A stretch of 64,000 nucleotides of DNA from Lentzea sp. NEAU-D7 (lineage in GTDB: Bacteria > Actinomycetota > Actinomycetes > Mycobacteriales > Pseudonocardiaceae): NCBI RefSeq assembly GCF_026242055.1, contig NZ_JAPJDL010000007.1, positions 1 to 64,000 on the forward strand. Reading direction: 5' to 3'. A program made the position numbers and the translations under genes. The notes below the pieces were generated by a model that saw only the letters and a list, made by a program, of their open reading frames with translations, had not been told where the DNA came from and ran no database searches. Shown here one piece after another: positions 17,344-25,763 of the stretch; position 1 is the first letter of the stretch, and each line of letters opens with the position of its first letter.

Positions 17344-18104
17344 GCCAGCCGTTGCTGGAGGCTCGTGATCTCACGAAGAACTACGGCACCGTGAAAGCTC
17401 TCCGCGGTGCCTCGTTCACCGCTCACGCCGGTGAGGTCGTGTCGCTGATCGGCGACAACGGCGCCGGCAAGTCCACCCTGGTGAAGTGCCTGTCCGGGGT
17501 GGAGCGGCCGACCGGCGGCACGATGATCTTCGACGGTGAGCCGGTCGTGCTGAACTCCCCCAACGACGCCCGCGACCTGGGCATCGAGACCGTGTTCCAG
17601 GACCTCGCGGTCGCGCCGGACCTCGACCCGGCCGCGAACATGTTCCTGGGCCGGGAGATCCTCAAGCCGGGGATCCTCGGCCTCCTCGGCGTGCTCGACA
17701 AGAAGGCGATGCGCAAGCAGGCCTCCGAGCACTTCACCCGGTTCGGCGCGACGCTGCAGAGCGTCGACGTGCCGATCGCGGCGCTCTCCGGTGGCCAGCG
17801 CCAGTCCGTCGCGGTCGCGCGGTCGGTGGCGTGGGCGTCGAAGCTCGTGTTCATGGACGAGCCGACTGCCGCACTCGGCGTCGTGCAGCGGCAACGCGTG
17901 CTCGACGTGATCAAGCGCGTGCGCGACGAAGGCGTCGCCGTCGTGCTGATCTCGCACAACATGCCCGAGGTGCTGTCGGTCTCCGACCGCGTCGAGGTGC
18001 TGCGCCTCGGCCGTCGCGTGGCTCGTTTCAAGGCCGCGGACACCAGCGTGGAAGAGCTCGTCGGCGCGATGACCGGCGCGCTGACCCAGGAGGACGCGGA
18101 CTGA
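17340..18104 (+). CDS. Sugar ABC transporter ATP-binding protein (FrcA-like)
   Basis: The 254-aa protein has a single ABC domain: Walker A GDNGAGKST, signature LSGGQRQSVAVARSV, Walker B LVFMDEPTAALG and the H-loop LISHNMPE. Most CUT2-family sugar ATPases are fused doublets of about 500 aa; single-domain forms are typical of the fructose/mannose/ribose FrcA type. The start is a TTG within the upstream stop (TTGA), consistent with strong coupling. It would power the permease encoded directly downstream. Confidence 0.88.
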   Translation: MSQPLLEARDLTKNYGTVKALRGASFTAHAGEVVSLIGDNGAGKSTLVKCLSGVERPTGGTMIFDGEPVVLNSPNDARDLGIETVFQDLAVAPDLDPAANMFLGREILKPGILGLLGVLDKKAMRKQASEHFTRFGATLQSVDVPIAALSGGQRQSVAVARSVAWASKLVFMDEPTAALGVVQRQRVLDVIKRVRDEGVAVVLISHNMPEVLSVSDRVEVLRLGRRVARFKAADTSVEELVGAMTGALTQEDAD

Positions 18105-19138
18105 TGACTGACGAGACGACAACGATGTCATCTCTGCCGGACGAGCAGCGCACGCCGTTGCTCAAGCGTCTGACCGGCGCGAACACGCTCTGGATCGGCC
18201 TGGTGCTGCTCGGCCTCGTCGCCGCGTTCGGAGCGATCCGGCCCGACGCGGTCTTCCAGGTGACCACCCTGCAGTTCCTGCTGGCGGAGACGGCCGTGCT
18301 GCTGGTGCTGTCGGTCGGCATGACGTTCGTGATCATCACGTCCGGCATCGACCTGTCCGTGGGTTCGGTGCTGGTGTTCGCGTCGGTGTCCTCCGCCATG
18401 GCGATGAACGCCGTTTCCGGTGGCGACGCGACGAACGCCGGCTGGGGCGTGATCGCGTTCGGGCTGCTGGTCGCGGTGGTCAGCGGCGCGGTCTGGGGTC
18501 TGCTCAACGGCCTGTTGATCTCGCGCGCGAAGATCCCGGCGCTGATCGTGACGCTGGGGTCGTTCGGCGCGGCGCAGGGCGCGGCCCTGTTGCTGAACAA
18601 CGGTTCCAACTTGTCCGGCATCCCGGACAGGCTGAACCGCACCTTCGGCTCCGGCACGTACCTCGGCATCCCGAACATCGTGATCGTGGCCGCGGTCGTC
18701 ACCGCTCTCGGAGCGCTGCTGCTGTCGACCACGCGGTTCGGCCGCTACACCTACGCGGTCGGCTCGAACGAGGAGGCGGCGCGGCGCGTCGGCATCTCGG
18801 TGCGCGGCCACCTGACGAAGGTGTACCTGCTCGCGGGCACCCTCGCGGGTCTCGCGGGGTTCATGGGCAACGCGTTCTTCCGCGTCGCGGTCGTCACCGG
18901 CCACGAGACGGACAACCTGAACGCGATCGCCGCCGTCGTACTGGGTGGTACCAGCATCTTCGGCGGCATGGGTTCCGTGCTGGGCACGGTCTTCGGCGTG
19001 TTCATCCCGGCGGTGTTGGAGAAGGGCCTCGTGATCATCGGGGTCAAGGAGTTCTGGCAGCCTATCGCCGTGGCGATCGTGCTGGTGGCCGCCGTGTGGC
19101 TGGACCAGACACGGCGGCGGGCGCGCAACCGACGTTAG
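18104..19138 (+). CDS. Sugar ABC transporter permease (FrcC/RbsC-like)
   Basis: The 344-aa CUT2-family permease has 8-10 predicted membrane helices. Signature pieces include GMTFVIITSGIDLSVGSVL, the cytoplasmic coupling segment NEEAARRVGISV, and AIAAVVLGGTSIFGGMGSV, which all match RbsC/FrcC. The ATG shares one base with the upstream TGA. It forms a homodimeric channel with the FrcA-like ATPase and receives sugar from the downstream lipoprotein. Confidence 0.92.
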   Translation: MTDETTTMSSLPDEQRTPLLKRLTGANTLWIGLVLLGLVAAFGAIRPDAVFQVTTLQFLLAETAVLLVLSVGMTFVIITSGIDLSVGSVLVFASVSSAMAMNAVSGGDATNAGWGVIAFGLLVAVVSGAVWGLLNGLLISRAKIPALIVTLGSFGAAQGAALLLNNGSNLSGIPDRLNRTFGSGTYLGIPNIVIVAAVVTALGALLLSTTRFGRYTYAVGSNEEAARRVGISVRGHLTKVYLLAGTLAGLAGFMGNAFFRVAVVTGHETDNLNAIAAVVLGGTSIFGGMGSVLGTVFGVFIPAVLEKGLVIIGVKEFWQPIAVAIVLVAAVWLDQTRRRARNRR

Positions 19139-19153
19139 GAAGGTGCTGGACCA

Positions 19154-20131
19154 ATGAAGATCCGCTCCGCAGTGGTCGTCTCAGCCGCACTGCTCCTCGT
19201 CTCCGCCTGTGGCGGTGGTGGGCAGATCGGCGACTCGGGTTCGGGCAACTCGGCCGCGAACAAGAAGCTGGTGCTGATCCCCGGCATCACGGCGGAACCG
19301 TTCTACATCTCGATGCAGTGCGGTTTCGAGGAGGCGGCGAAGGCCGCGGGCTACGAGTTCGACACGCAGGCCCCCGCGAAGTTCGACGCGGCCCAGCAGA
19401 CCCCGATCGTCACGGGCATCCTCGCGTCGAAGCCGGCCGCGGTCCTGATCGCGCCGACCGACGACAAGGCGATGGCGGGCCCGATGAAGCAGCTCAAGGA
19501 CGCGGGCATCAAGGTCGTCGAGGTCGACACCAAGCTGCAGGACACCTCGATCGGCGTCTCCTCCATCTCGTCCAACAACGAGCAGGGCGGCAAGCTCGCG
19601 GCCGAGACGCTGAACAAGCTCGCCGCCGGCAAGTCCGGCTCGGTGCTGGTGCTCAACACCAAGGCCGGCACGTCCACCACGGACGCACGCGCGAAGGGCT
19701 TCGAGGACGCCATCAAGGCCTTCCCGAACCTCAAGTACATCGGCCAGCAGTACACCGACAACGAGCCCGCCACCGCGGCCTCGAAGGTGACCGCGACCCT
19801 GGCCGCGAACCCGGACCTGATCGGCGTGTTCGCGACCAACCTCAACACCGGTGAGGGCGCGGCGACCGGCCTGCGCAACGCGGGCAAGACCGGCACGGTG
19901 AACCTGGTCGGCTTCGACGCCTCGCCGAACCAGGTGAAGGACCTGCAGGCGGGCACCGTGCAGGCCCTGATCGCCCAGGACCCCGGCACGATCGGCAAGC
20001 AGGGCGTCGAGCAGGCGCTGGCCGCGATCGACGGCAAGGAGACCAAGCGCAACATCGAGACGGACCTCGTCGCCATCACGAAGGACGACGCGTCGGCCAA
20101 CTCGAAGTACTTCTACAAGCAGTCCTGCTGA
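19154..20131 (+). CDS. Sugar-binding lipoprotein of the CUT2 importer (FrcB-like)
   Basis: The 325-aa protein has a lipoprotein signal with lipobox LVSAC (Cys at about residue 19) and a Gly/Ser linker, then a periplasmic-binding-protein type I fold: KLVLIPGITAEPFYISMQCGFEEAA, KPAAVLIAPTD, SSNNEQGGKLAAE, PDLIGVFATNLNTGEGAATGL and NLVGFDASPNQ. It captures the sugar outside the membrane. The gene order LacI, isomerase, ATPase, permease, binding protein and the ManA-type partner point to fructose, mannose or a related hexose. A strong hairpin follows. Confidence 0.9.
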   Translation: MKIRSAVVVSAALLLVSACGGGGQIGDSGSGNSAANKKLVLIPGITAEPFYISMQCGFEEAAKAAGYEFDTQAPAKFDAAQQTPIVTGILASKPAAVLIAPTDDKAMAGPMKQLKDAGIKVVEVDTKLQDTSIGVSSISSNNEQGGKLAAETLNKLAAGKSGSVLVLNTKAGTSTTDARAKGFEDAIKAFPNLKYIGQQYTDNEPATAASKVTATLAANPDLIGVFATNLNTGEGAATGLRNAGKTGTVNLVGFDASPNQVKDLQAGTVQALIAQDPGTIGKQGVEQALAAIDGKETKRNIETDLVAITKDDASANSKYFYKQSC

Positions 20132-20141
20132 GTTCCGCCTT

Positions 20142-20178
20142 CCGAAGGGCCGTTCCCTCCCGGGGGACGGCCCTTCGG
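20142..20178 (+). terminator. Hairpin terminator of the sugar operon
   Basis: CCGAAGGGCCGT at 20142-20153 pairs perfectly with ACGGCCCTTCGG at 20167-20178, a 12-bp stem with a 13-nt loop, 10 bp after the stop of the binding-protein gene. There is no T-run. Confidence 0.8.
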
Positions 20179-20318
20179 CCCGTCAGGGCTCGATGACGCT
20201 TGTCATGGCCTCTTGGCCGCGTTGGGCTAAGACCCAAGTCGTACGAACCCGTCATCCTTCAGCCGATGTCCAGCGTCCCCGGAACCGATGTGCTTGAGGC
20301 ACATTGGAGGGGGCTCGA

Positions 20319-21845
20319 ATGCTACGAAGGACAACCGCGGCGGCACTGGCCGTCGTGACCGCGACATCCCTGCTCATCGCACCACAGGCGACGGCGGCAC
20401 CCACGCAGAAGATCCAGTGGCAGAAGTGTTTCGACACGCCGCCGCCGGGGCTTCCGCCGGGCGGCGACCGGCTGGAGTGCGGCAGCTTCACCGCGCCGAT
20501 GGACTGGAACAACCCGCGCAACGGCAAGACGATCACCATCGCGGTCAGCCGCCTGGCGCCGAAGAGCGGCAAGGCCCAGCGGACCGTCTTCACCAACCCC
20601 GGCGGGCCGGGCGGACCCGGTCTCACCCTCCCGCTGGTCTACCTCGACCGGCCCAAGCTGAGCGACAACGCCGAGATCATCGGCATCGACGTGCGCGGCA
20701 CGGGCGCCAGCAGCAACGTCACCTGCGGCAGCTTCGACGCGACGGGGCTGACCGATCCGCGCGACCGCAGCAAGGCCAACCTCGACCTGGTCTACGGCGC
20801 GATGAAGCTGCACGCCGAGTTCTGCCAGGCCCGGTCGGGCGAGTTCGGCAGGTACGTCACCACCGACCAGACGGTGAAGGACCTGGACCTGCTGCGGCAG
20901 GTGCTGGGCAAGCAGAAGGTCAGCTGGCTCGGCTACTCGGGCGGCAGCTGGCTGGGCGCCTACTACGCCACGTACTTCCCCAGGACGCTGGACAAGATCG
21001 TGCTCGACTCCAACGTCGACTTCACCTCGCCGTGGCAGGAGGCGTTCGACGACTGGGGCATGGGCTTCGAGCGCCGCTTCCGGGTCGACTACCTGCCGTG
21101 GGTGGCGAAGTACGACAGCGTCTTCCACCTCGGCAAGACCGCCGAGGAGGTGCGCCAGTCCTACGAACGCACCCGCGCCAAGCTCAACGAGCAGCCCGTG
21201 ACGCGGCCGGAAGGCGTGTACAACGGCGTGCAGTTCGACCTCTTGTTGCGCGGCACGCTCTACGTGAAGGACAGCTTCGAGCAGGGCACGCAGATCTTCG
21301 CGGAGCTCGCCGGCACCGTGCCCGCGCAGCCGAAGGCACTGGCCACCTACCCGGACGCGCAGACCGCCACGGCCTACTCGATCCTGTGCAACGACACGAA
21401 GTTCCGCGGTGACAGGAAGTTCCTCGAACGCGAGGCCGCGGTGAACGGCGCGAAGTGGCCGCTCGTCGGCTACTACCAGATCGCCGGTCCGTGCGCGTTC
21501 TGGGACCGGCCGGACGTGAACCTCAAGAAGCCCACCGGAATCGGCGTGCCGACGACGTTGATGGTGCAGTCCGTGCGCGACGCGGCGACGCCGCTCGAAG
21601 GCGCGCAGCGAGCACACCGCAACTTCAGGAACTCGGTGATGCTGACCGTCGAGAACGAGGGCGACCACGGCATCTACGGCCTGGGCAACGACTGCGTGAA
21701 CGACATCGTCGAGCGCTACCTCGTCGACGACGTCACGCCCGTGAAGGACCTGACGTGCCAGGGAGTTCCGCTCCCCGCCCCGGGCGAGACGAAGCAGAAC
21801 CCGCTCGCGAACGCACGCCGGCTCGCGACCCATCTCGGCAAGTAG
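20319..21845 (+). CDS. Secreted S33-type (tripeptidyl) aminopeptidase, copy 1
   Basis: The 508-aa alpha/beta-hydrolase has a Sec signal ending near ATA-AP (residue about 27). The oxyanion segment NPGGPGGPG lies near residue 93, the nucleophile elbow GYSGGSW puts Ser at about 207, and the catalytic His is in EGDHGIY at about 450. This is the Streptomyces SlpD/SlpE/Tap type, which trims N-terminal tripeptides from extracellular proteins. The ATG at 20319 has GGAGG 8 nt before it. A close paralogue begins 13 bp downstream. Exact specificity is inferred. Confidence 0.88.
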   Translation: MLRRTTAAALAVVTATSLLIAPQATAAPTQKIQWQKCFDTPPPGLPPGGDRLECGSFTAPMDWNNPRNGKTITIAVSRLAPKSGKAQRTVFTNPGGPGGPGLTLPLVYLDRPKLSDNAEIIGIDVRGTGASSNVTCGSFDATGLTDPRDRSKANLDLVYGAMKLHAEFCQARSGEFGRYVTTDQTVKDLDLLRQVLGKQKVSWLGYSGGSWLGAYYATYFPRTLDKIVLDSNVDFTSPWQEAFDDWGMGFERRFRVDYLPWVAKYDSVFHLGKTAEEVRQSYERTRAKLNEQPVTRPEGVYNGVQFDLLLRGTLYVKDSFEQGTQIFAELAGTVPAQPKALATYPDAQTATAYSILCNDTKFRGDRKFLEREAAVNGAKWPLVGYYQIAGPCAFWDRPDVNLKKPTGIGVPTTLMVQSVRDAATPLEGAQRAHRNFRNSVMLTVENEGDHGIYGLGNDCVNDIVERYLVDDVTPVKDLTCQGVPLPAPGETKQNPLANARRLATHLGK

Positions 21846-21858
21846 CAGGGGGAAACGC

Positions 21859-23376
21859 ATGCACCGCAAGAAGATCGCGGCGGCACTCGCCGCCGTCACC
21901 GCGACATCGCTGCTGATCGCGCCACCGGCCCAGGCGGCCGGACTGGCCGACCAGCGGATCACGTGGCAGAAGTGCACCGACGAGCCGGGATTCGAACGGC
22001 TGGAGTGCGGCAGCTTCACCGCGCCGATGGACTGGAACGACCCGCGCAACGGCAAGACCATCACGATCGCCGTCAGCCGCACCGTTCCGTTGAACGGCAA
22101 GGCGAAGACCACGGTCTTCACCAACCCCGGCGGCCCCGGCGGTGCCGGGCGCACGTTGCCGATGATCTACCTGAACCGGCCGAAGCTCAGCGAGAACGCC
22201 GAGGTCGTCGGCATCGACCCGCGCGGCACCGGAGGCAGCGACAACGTCACGTGCGGCGGCTACCAGCACCGCCTCGCCAGCGACTGGCGCGACCGCAGCG
22301 AGGCGGGCCTCGACCTGATCTACGGCGGCATGGAGCTGCAGGCGAAGTTCTGCCAGACCAAGTCCGGCGAGCTCGGCAGGTACATCACCACCGAGCAGAC
22401 GGTGCGCGACCTCGACCTGCTCCGGCAGATCCTGGGCCGCAAGAAGGTCAGCTGGATCGGCTACTCCGCCGGCAGCTGGATGGGCGCCTACTACGCCACC
22501 TACTTCCCCAAGACGCTGGACAAGATCGTGCTCGACTCCAACACCGAGTTCACCGAGTCGTGGCAGGAGGTGTTCGACAACCTCCCGGCGGGCGCCGAGC
22601 TCCGGTTCCGCGTCGACTTCCTGCCGTGGGTCGCCAAGTACGACAACGTGTTCCACCTCGGCAAGACCGCGGAGGAGGTGCGCCAGAAGTACGAGACCAC
22701 CCGCGCACGGCTGGCCGAGCAGCCCCTCACGCTGCCGGACGGCACCGTCGTCACGCCGGTCCTGCTGGACGCACTGATCTTCGGCGGTCTGTACAGCAAG
22801 GACTCGTTCGCGGGCACGGCCGAGCTGTTCGCGTACATCGCACAGCCCGCCGCGCTGGCCAAGTCGGCGCCGAAGCAGTACCCGGACGCGCTGATGGGCA
22901 CGCAGATGTCGATCATGTGCAACGACACCCCGTTCCGCGGTGACCGCAAGTCGCTGGAGCGCGAGGGCAACAGGAGCGTCAAGAAGTACTCGCTCGTCGG
23001 CGGTTACCAGGTGACCGGCCCGTGCGCGTGGTGGGACCGCCCCGACGTGCACCTCAAGCGCCCCACCGGCAAGGGCGTGGACTCCGCGCTCATGGTCCAG
23101 TCGGTGCGCGACCCCGCGACGCCGCTCGCGGGCGCGCAACGGGCACACGCGAAGTTCGCCAACTCGCGCATGCTCACCGTGCGGGACGAGGGCGACCACG
23201 GCATCTACGAGTTCGGCAACGACTGCGTCAGCGACGTGGTGGAGAGCTACCTCGTCGACGGCGTGGTGCCGCGCAAGGACCTGAGCTGCCCCGGCGTGCC
23301 GCTGCCGGCACCCGGCGAGAGCACGGGCAACCCGCTCACCAGGGCGCGGGAGCTGGCGGTTCAGCTCGGCTGGTGA
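21859..23376 (+). CDS. Secreted S33-type (tripeptidyl) aminopeptidase, copy 2
   Basis: The 505-aa paralogue of the preceding gene has a signal peptide (LLIAPPAQAAG) and the same landmarks: NPGGPGGAG, nucleophile GYSAGSWMG (Ser about 203), NTEFTESWQEVFD, and catalytic DEGDHGIYEFG. Long shared stretches at the DNA level (for instance around CTGGAGTGCGGCAGCTTCAC) show a fairly recent tandem duplication. It lies 13 bp downstream of copy 1 with GGGGGA before its ATG, so they are co-transcribed. The C-terminus overlaps the convergent lipoprotein gene by 16 bp. Confidence 0.88.
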   Translation: MHRKKIAAALAAVTATSLLIAPPAQAAGLADQRITWQKCTDEPGFERLECGSFTAPMDWNDPRNGKTITIAVSRTVPLNGKAKTTVFTNPGGPGGAGRTLPMIYLNRPKLSENAEVVGIDPRGTGGSDNVTCGGYQHRLASDWRDRSEAGLDLIYGGMELQAKFCQTKSGELGRYITTEQTVRDLDLLRQILGRKKVSWIGYSAGSWMGAYYATYFPKTLDKIVLDSNTEFTESWQEVFDNLPAGAELRFRVDFLPWVAKYDNVFHLGKTAEEVRQKYETTRARLAEQPLTLPDGTVVTPVLLDALIFGGLYSKDSFAGTAELFAYIAQPAALAKSAPKQYPDALMGTQMSIMCNDTPFRGDRKSLEREGNRSVKKYSLVGGYQVTGPCAWWDRPDVHLKRPTGKGVDSALMVQSVRDPATPLAGAQRAHAKFANSRMLTVRDEGDHGIYEFGNDCVSDVVESYLVDGVVPRKDLSCPGVPLPAPGESTGNPLTRARELAVQLGW

Positions 23377-23975
23377 ATCTCCAGCACGGCCTGGGCGAAC
23401 GTCGTGTACCAGGGGCTTTCGGTGAACCCCGGTCCGGTCTCCTCGCCCAGGTAGAGGTCGATGTGCCGCTCGCCGCCGAGCCCTGGCGTGAACTCGTCGG
23501 TGATCTCCCAGGAGGAGGACGCGAGCTTGCGGCACACGACCGGGTCGACGTTGCCGCCCTCGGGGGTCTGTCCACACGAGACCAGCTTGATCCGCGAGCC
23601 GGTCCTGACCCCGTCGGCGGCGGCGGAGACGAAGGGCTTCAGGGGCTTGCCGAACGAGTCGCGCGGCTCGTCGTCCAGCCAGTAGCCCTTGTCGTGGGAC
23701 CAGTTGAGGTACCGGCCGGAGGTCATCCGGCCGGTACCTTCGTCCTCGACCGCCCGCGCGAACGACCGCGGGACCGTGCCGAGCAGGTCGTCACCGTGCT
23801 CGCAGTCGATGACCCGGCAGCCCCGCACGGCCACCGCGGGTCCGCTGTGGAACGACTCGACGGCCGTGTAGTAGACGGTGACCTGCCAGCCCTCGTCGGT
23901 GGCGCCGGGGTGCGGCGGCGCCACCTGACCGGCAGAGCACCCGGCCAGCAGCAGCACCGCCCACGTCCAGCGCAC
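23361..23975 (-). CDS. Putative lipoprotein with 3D/RlpA-like features
   Basis: The 204-aa protein starts at a GTG preceded by AGGAGG and has a short lipoprotein signal with lipobox LLAGC (Cys 13). The mature part contains YYTAVESFHSG, EDEGTGRMTSGRYLNWSHDKGYW, SRIKLVSCG and EFTPGLGGERHIDLYLG. Acidic and glycine-rich spacing of this type resembles the double-psi 3D domain of peptidoglycan-active proteins, but I am not certain. It begins 12 bp after the stop of the DUF2334 gene on the same strand and so belongs to the wecB operon. Confidence 0.7.
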   Translation of the reverse strand: MRWTWAVLLLAGCSAGQVAPPHPGATDEGWQVTVYYTAVESFHSGPAVAVRGCRVIDCEHGDDLLGTVPRSFARAVEDEGTGRMTSGRYLNWSHDKGYWLDDEPRDSFGKPLKPFVSAAADGVRTGSRIKLVSCGQTPEGGNVDPVVCRKLASSSWEITDEFTPGLGGERHIDLYLGEETGPGFTESPWYTTFAQAVLEIHQPS

Positions 23976-23987
23976 CGGACCTCCTTG

Positions 23988-25763
23988 TCACCCCGCCATC
24001 ACGGTGCCGACGGACACGAACTGGTAGCCCGCGTTCTTCAGCCCCGAGACGGTCTGCTGCAGGTACCCGGTACCGAGGTACGGGTGGTAGAAGAAGCTCG
24101 CGACACCATCATCGACCACCTTGAGCTGGTTCGCCGTCTTGACCAGGTCGGCCGGCAGGCGAGCCGGGTGGTTGTTGAACGGCTCGGGCTCGACGTTGCC
24201 CACCGCCTCCGGCGCCACGACCGAGCCGTAGACGTCGCGGACCAGGTACGGGAAGTACTGGCCGTAGATCTTGTCGTACTGCGGCGTGCCGGCGCCGCAC
24301 GCGCCACCGGGGCAGTACCCGGCGAAGTACAGGCCGCGGTCGTAGCGCTTGCCGAAGTTCTGCTGGATGACCTGGTAGTCCACGGCCGACGCGGCGTAGT
24401 GCGGCGGTTCGAAGATGGCGGGCTTCGGGAAGCCGGCCTGCGCGAGCGCGGTCGTCGCCGAGTTGATCCGGCCCTGCATCCACGCCGCCGAGTCACCGGG
24501 GACCGGGCCGTCGTAGATCACGCTGTCGTTCTCGTTGACGTGGGCCGTGTAGAACTCGAAGTCGTTGCCGCTGCGGCCGTCGTACGGGTTGACCAGCTTC
24601 CCGAACTGGTGCGTGTAGCCGTGCATCAGGATCGTGCCGCCGCGCTGGACCATGTACTGCAGCGCCTTGATGACCTGTGGCTTCTGCGCGAGGTTCGCCG
24701 CCTCCGGCACGCCGTTGTTGTCGGCGCCCAGCGGGTTCTCGAAGCGCGGGTAGACGGCGATGCTGAACGGGACGTTCTGCGACTTAAGGTAGTCCGCGAC
24801 CGCGCGCAGCTCGTTCGGGTCGGCGTCGGGGCCGACGTCCTCGATGCGCACCAGCGCCCGCTTGCGGTCGGCCATCGCCGGGTTCGAGACCTTGCTGATC
24901 AGGTCCGCCGCGGCCAGGTAGCGGTCGCCGTGGTCGACGTAGCTGAACGGGATCTCACCGATGTAGGTCAGGTTCCTGGCCTTGGTCGCCCAGTTGATCG
25001 GGCCCGCCGCCGAGCCGGTCGCGACGGCCGGCGCCGACGCGATCGCCGGGTCGGTGATCGAGGTGATCATCAGACCGGACGGGGTCGCGAGCGGGTTGCG
25101 GCCGAGGTCGGTGTTCTCGTAGCGGACGGTGGTCGCGGCACCGGTGTCGTACTGCACCCAGTTCCAGCCGTACGTGGCCTGGAAGCTCGGGGCACGCGCG
25201 GTGAGCTGCCAGATGTTGTGCGCCATCCACAGCACCGGCTTGCTGCCCGCGAGCACGTCGTCGAGGAACGCCACCGGGATCGGCTCGTCGTAGGTCGAGC
25301 CGATGTAGATCACGCCGGTGTAGCCGGACATCTCGCCGGCGGTGTACGAGCCGACGGGGTGCATGGCGTACGCGCTGCCGTGCGACGCGAGGTTGCCCGC
25401 CTGCACCGCGTAGGCCTCACCCAGCCACGCCCACGGCCCCGTGCTGTCGTACAGGATCAGCGTCTTCTGCGACGCCTTCGCACCGGGCGCGCCGCCCCCG
25501 TTCGTGCCGGCTTGCGCCGAGGCCAGCCCGAGCGTGCCTAAAGCGGTGGAGATGACACCGGGCTGCGTGGTGCGCTTGGTGATGCGTGAGCTGGTCGCGG
25601 ACGGTTTCGTGGTCGTCAGCGGCGGCGCGGGAAGCACGTTCTCCGCGAGCTCGCCGACGGCGTCCAGCTTGAGCGGGAGGGGCGCGGCCTGGGCGGCGGG
25701 CGCGGGAACCATCGCTACCGCGAGCGCAACCCCGGCGGCGACCTTGAGCAGTCGGCTTCTCAT
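23988..25763 (-). CDS. Secreted DUF2334 polysaccharide deacetylase-like protein
   Basis: The 591-aa protein has a Sec signal (LKVAAGVALAVAMVPAPAAQA), a Thr/Ser/Pro-rich linker, a Rossmann-like N-terminal segment (KTLILYDSTG, MHPVGSYT, GVIYIGSTYDEPIP) and a NodB-like domain. Putative metal ligands are Asp in RIEDVGPDADP (about residue 308) and His in ILMHGYTHQFG, with EPPHYAAS as the catalytic Arg/His motif region. DUF2334 is related to carbohydrate esterase 4 deacetylases. The ATGA overlap with wecB implies that it processes the polymer made by the divergent GT2 synthase, for example N-deacetylating it. Confidence 0.82.
   Translation of the reverse strand: MRSRLLKVAAGVALAVAMVPAPAAQAAPLPLKLDAVGELAENVLPAPPLTTTKPSATSSRITKRTTQPGVISTALGTLGLASAQAGTNGGGAPGAKASQKTLILYDSTGPWAWLGEAYAVQAGNLASHGSAYAMHPVGSYTAGEMSGYTGVIYIGSTYDEPIPVAFLDDVLAGSKPVLWMAHNIWQLTARAPSFQATYGWNWVQYDTGAATTVRYENTDLGRNPLATPSGLMITSITDPAIASAPAVATGSAAGPINWATKARNLTYIGEIPFSYVDHGDRYLAAADLISKVSNPAMADRKRALVRIEDVGPDADPNELRAVADYLKSQNVPFSIAVYPRFENPLGADNNGVPEAANLAQKPQVIKALQYMVQRGGTILMHGYTHQFGKLVNPYDGRSGNDFEFYTAHVNENDSVIYDGPVPGDSAAWMQGRINSATTALAQAGFPKPAIFEPPHYAASAVDYQVIQQNFGKRYDRGLYFAGYCPGGACGAGTPQYDKIYGQYFPYLVRDVYGSVVAPEAVGNVEPEPFNNHPARLPADLVKTANQLKVVDDGVASFFYHPYLGTGYLQQTVSGLKNAGYQFVSVGTVMAG

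Noticed and set aside
23022-25541. 839-codon frame antisense to the DUF2334 gene
   Set aside because: Arg/Val/Asp-rich shadow typical of GC-rich DNA; the minus-strand gene has a signal peptide, catalytic motifs and coupling.
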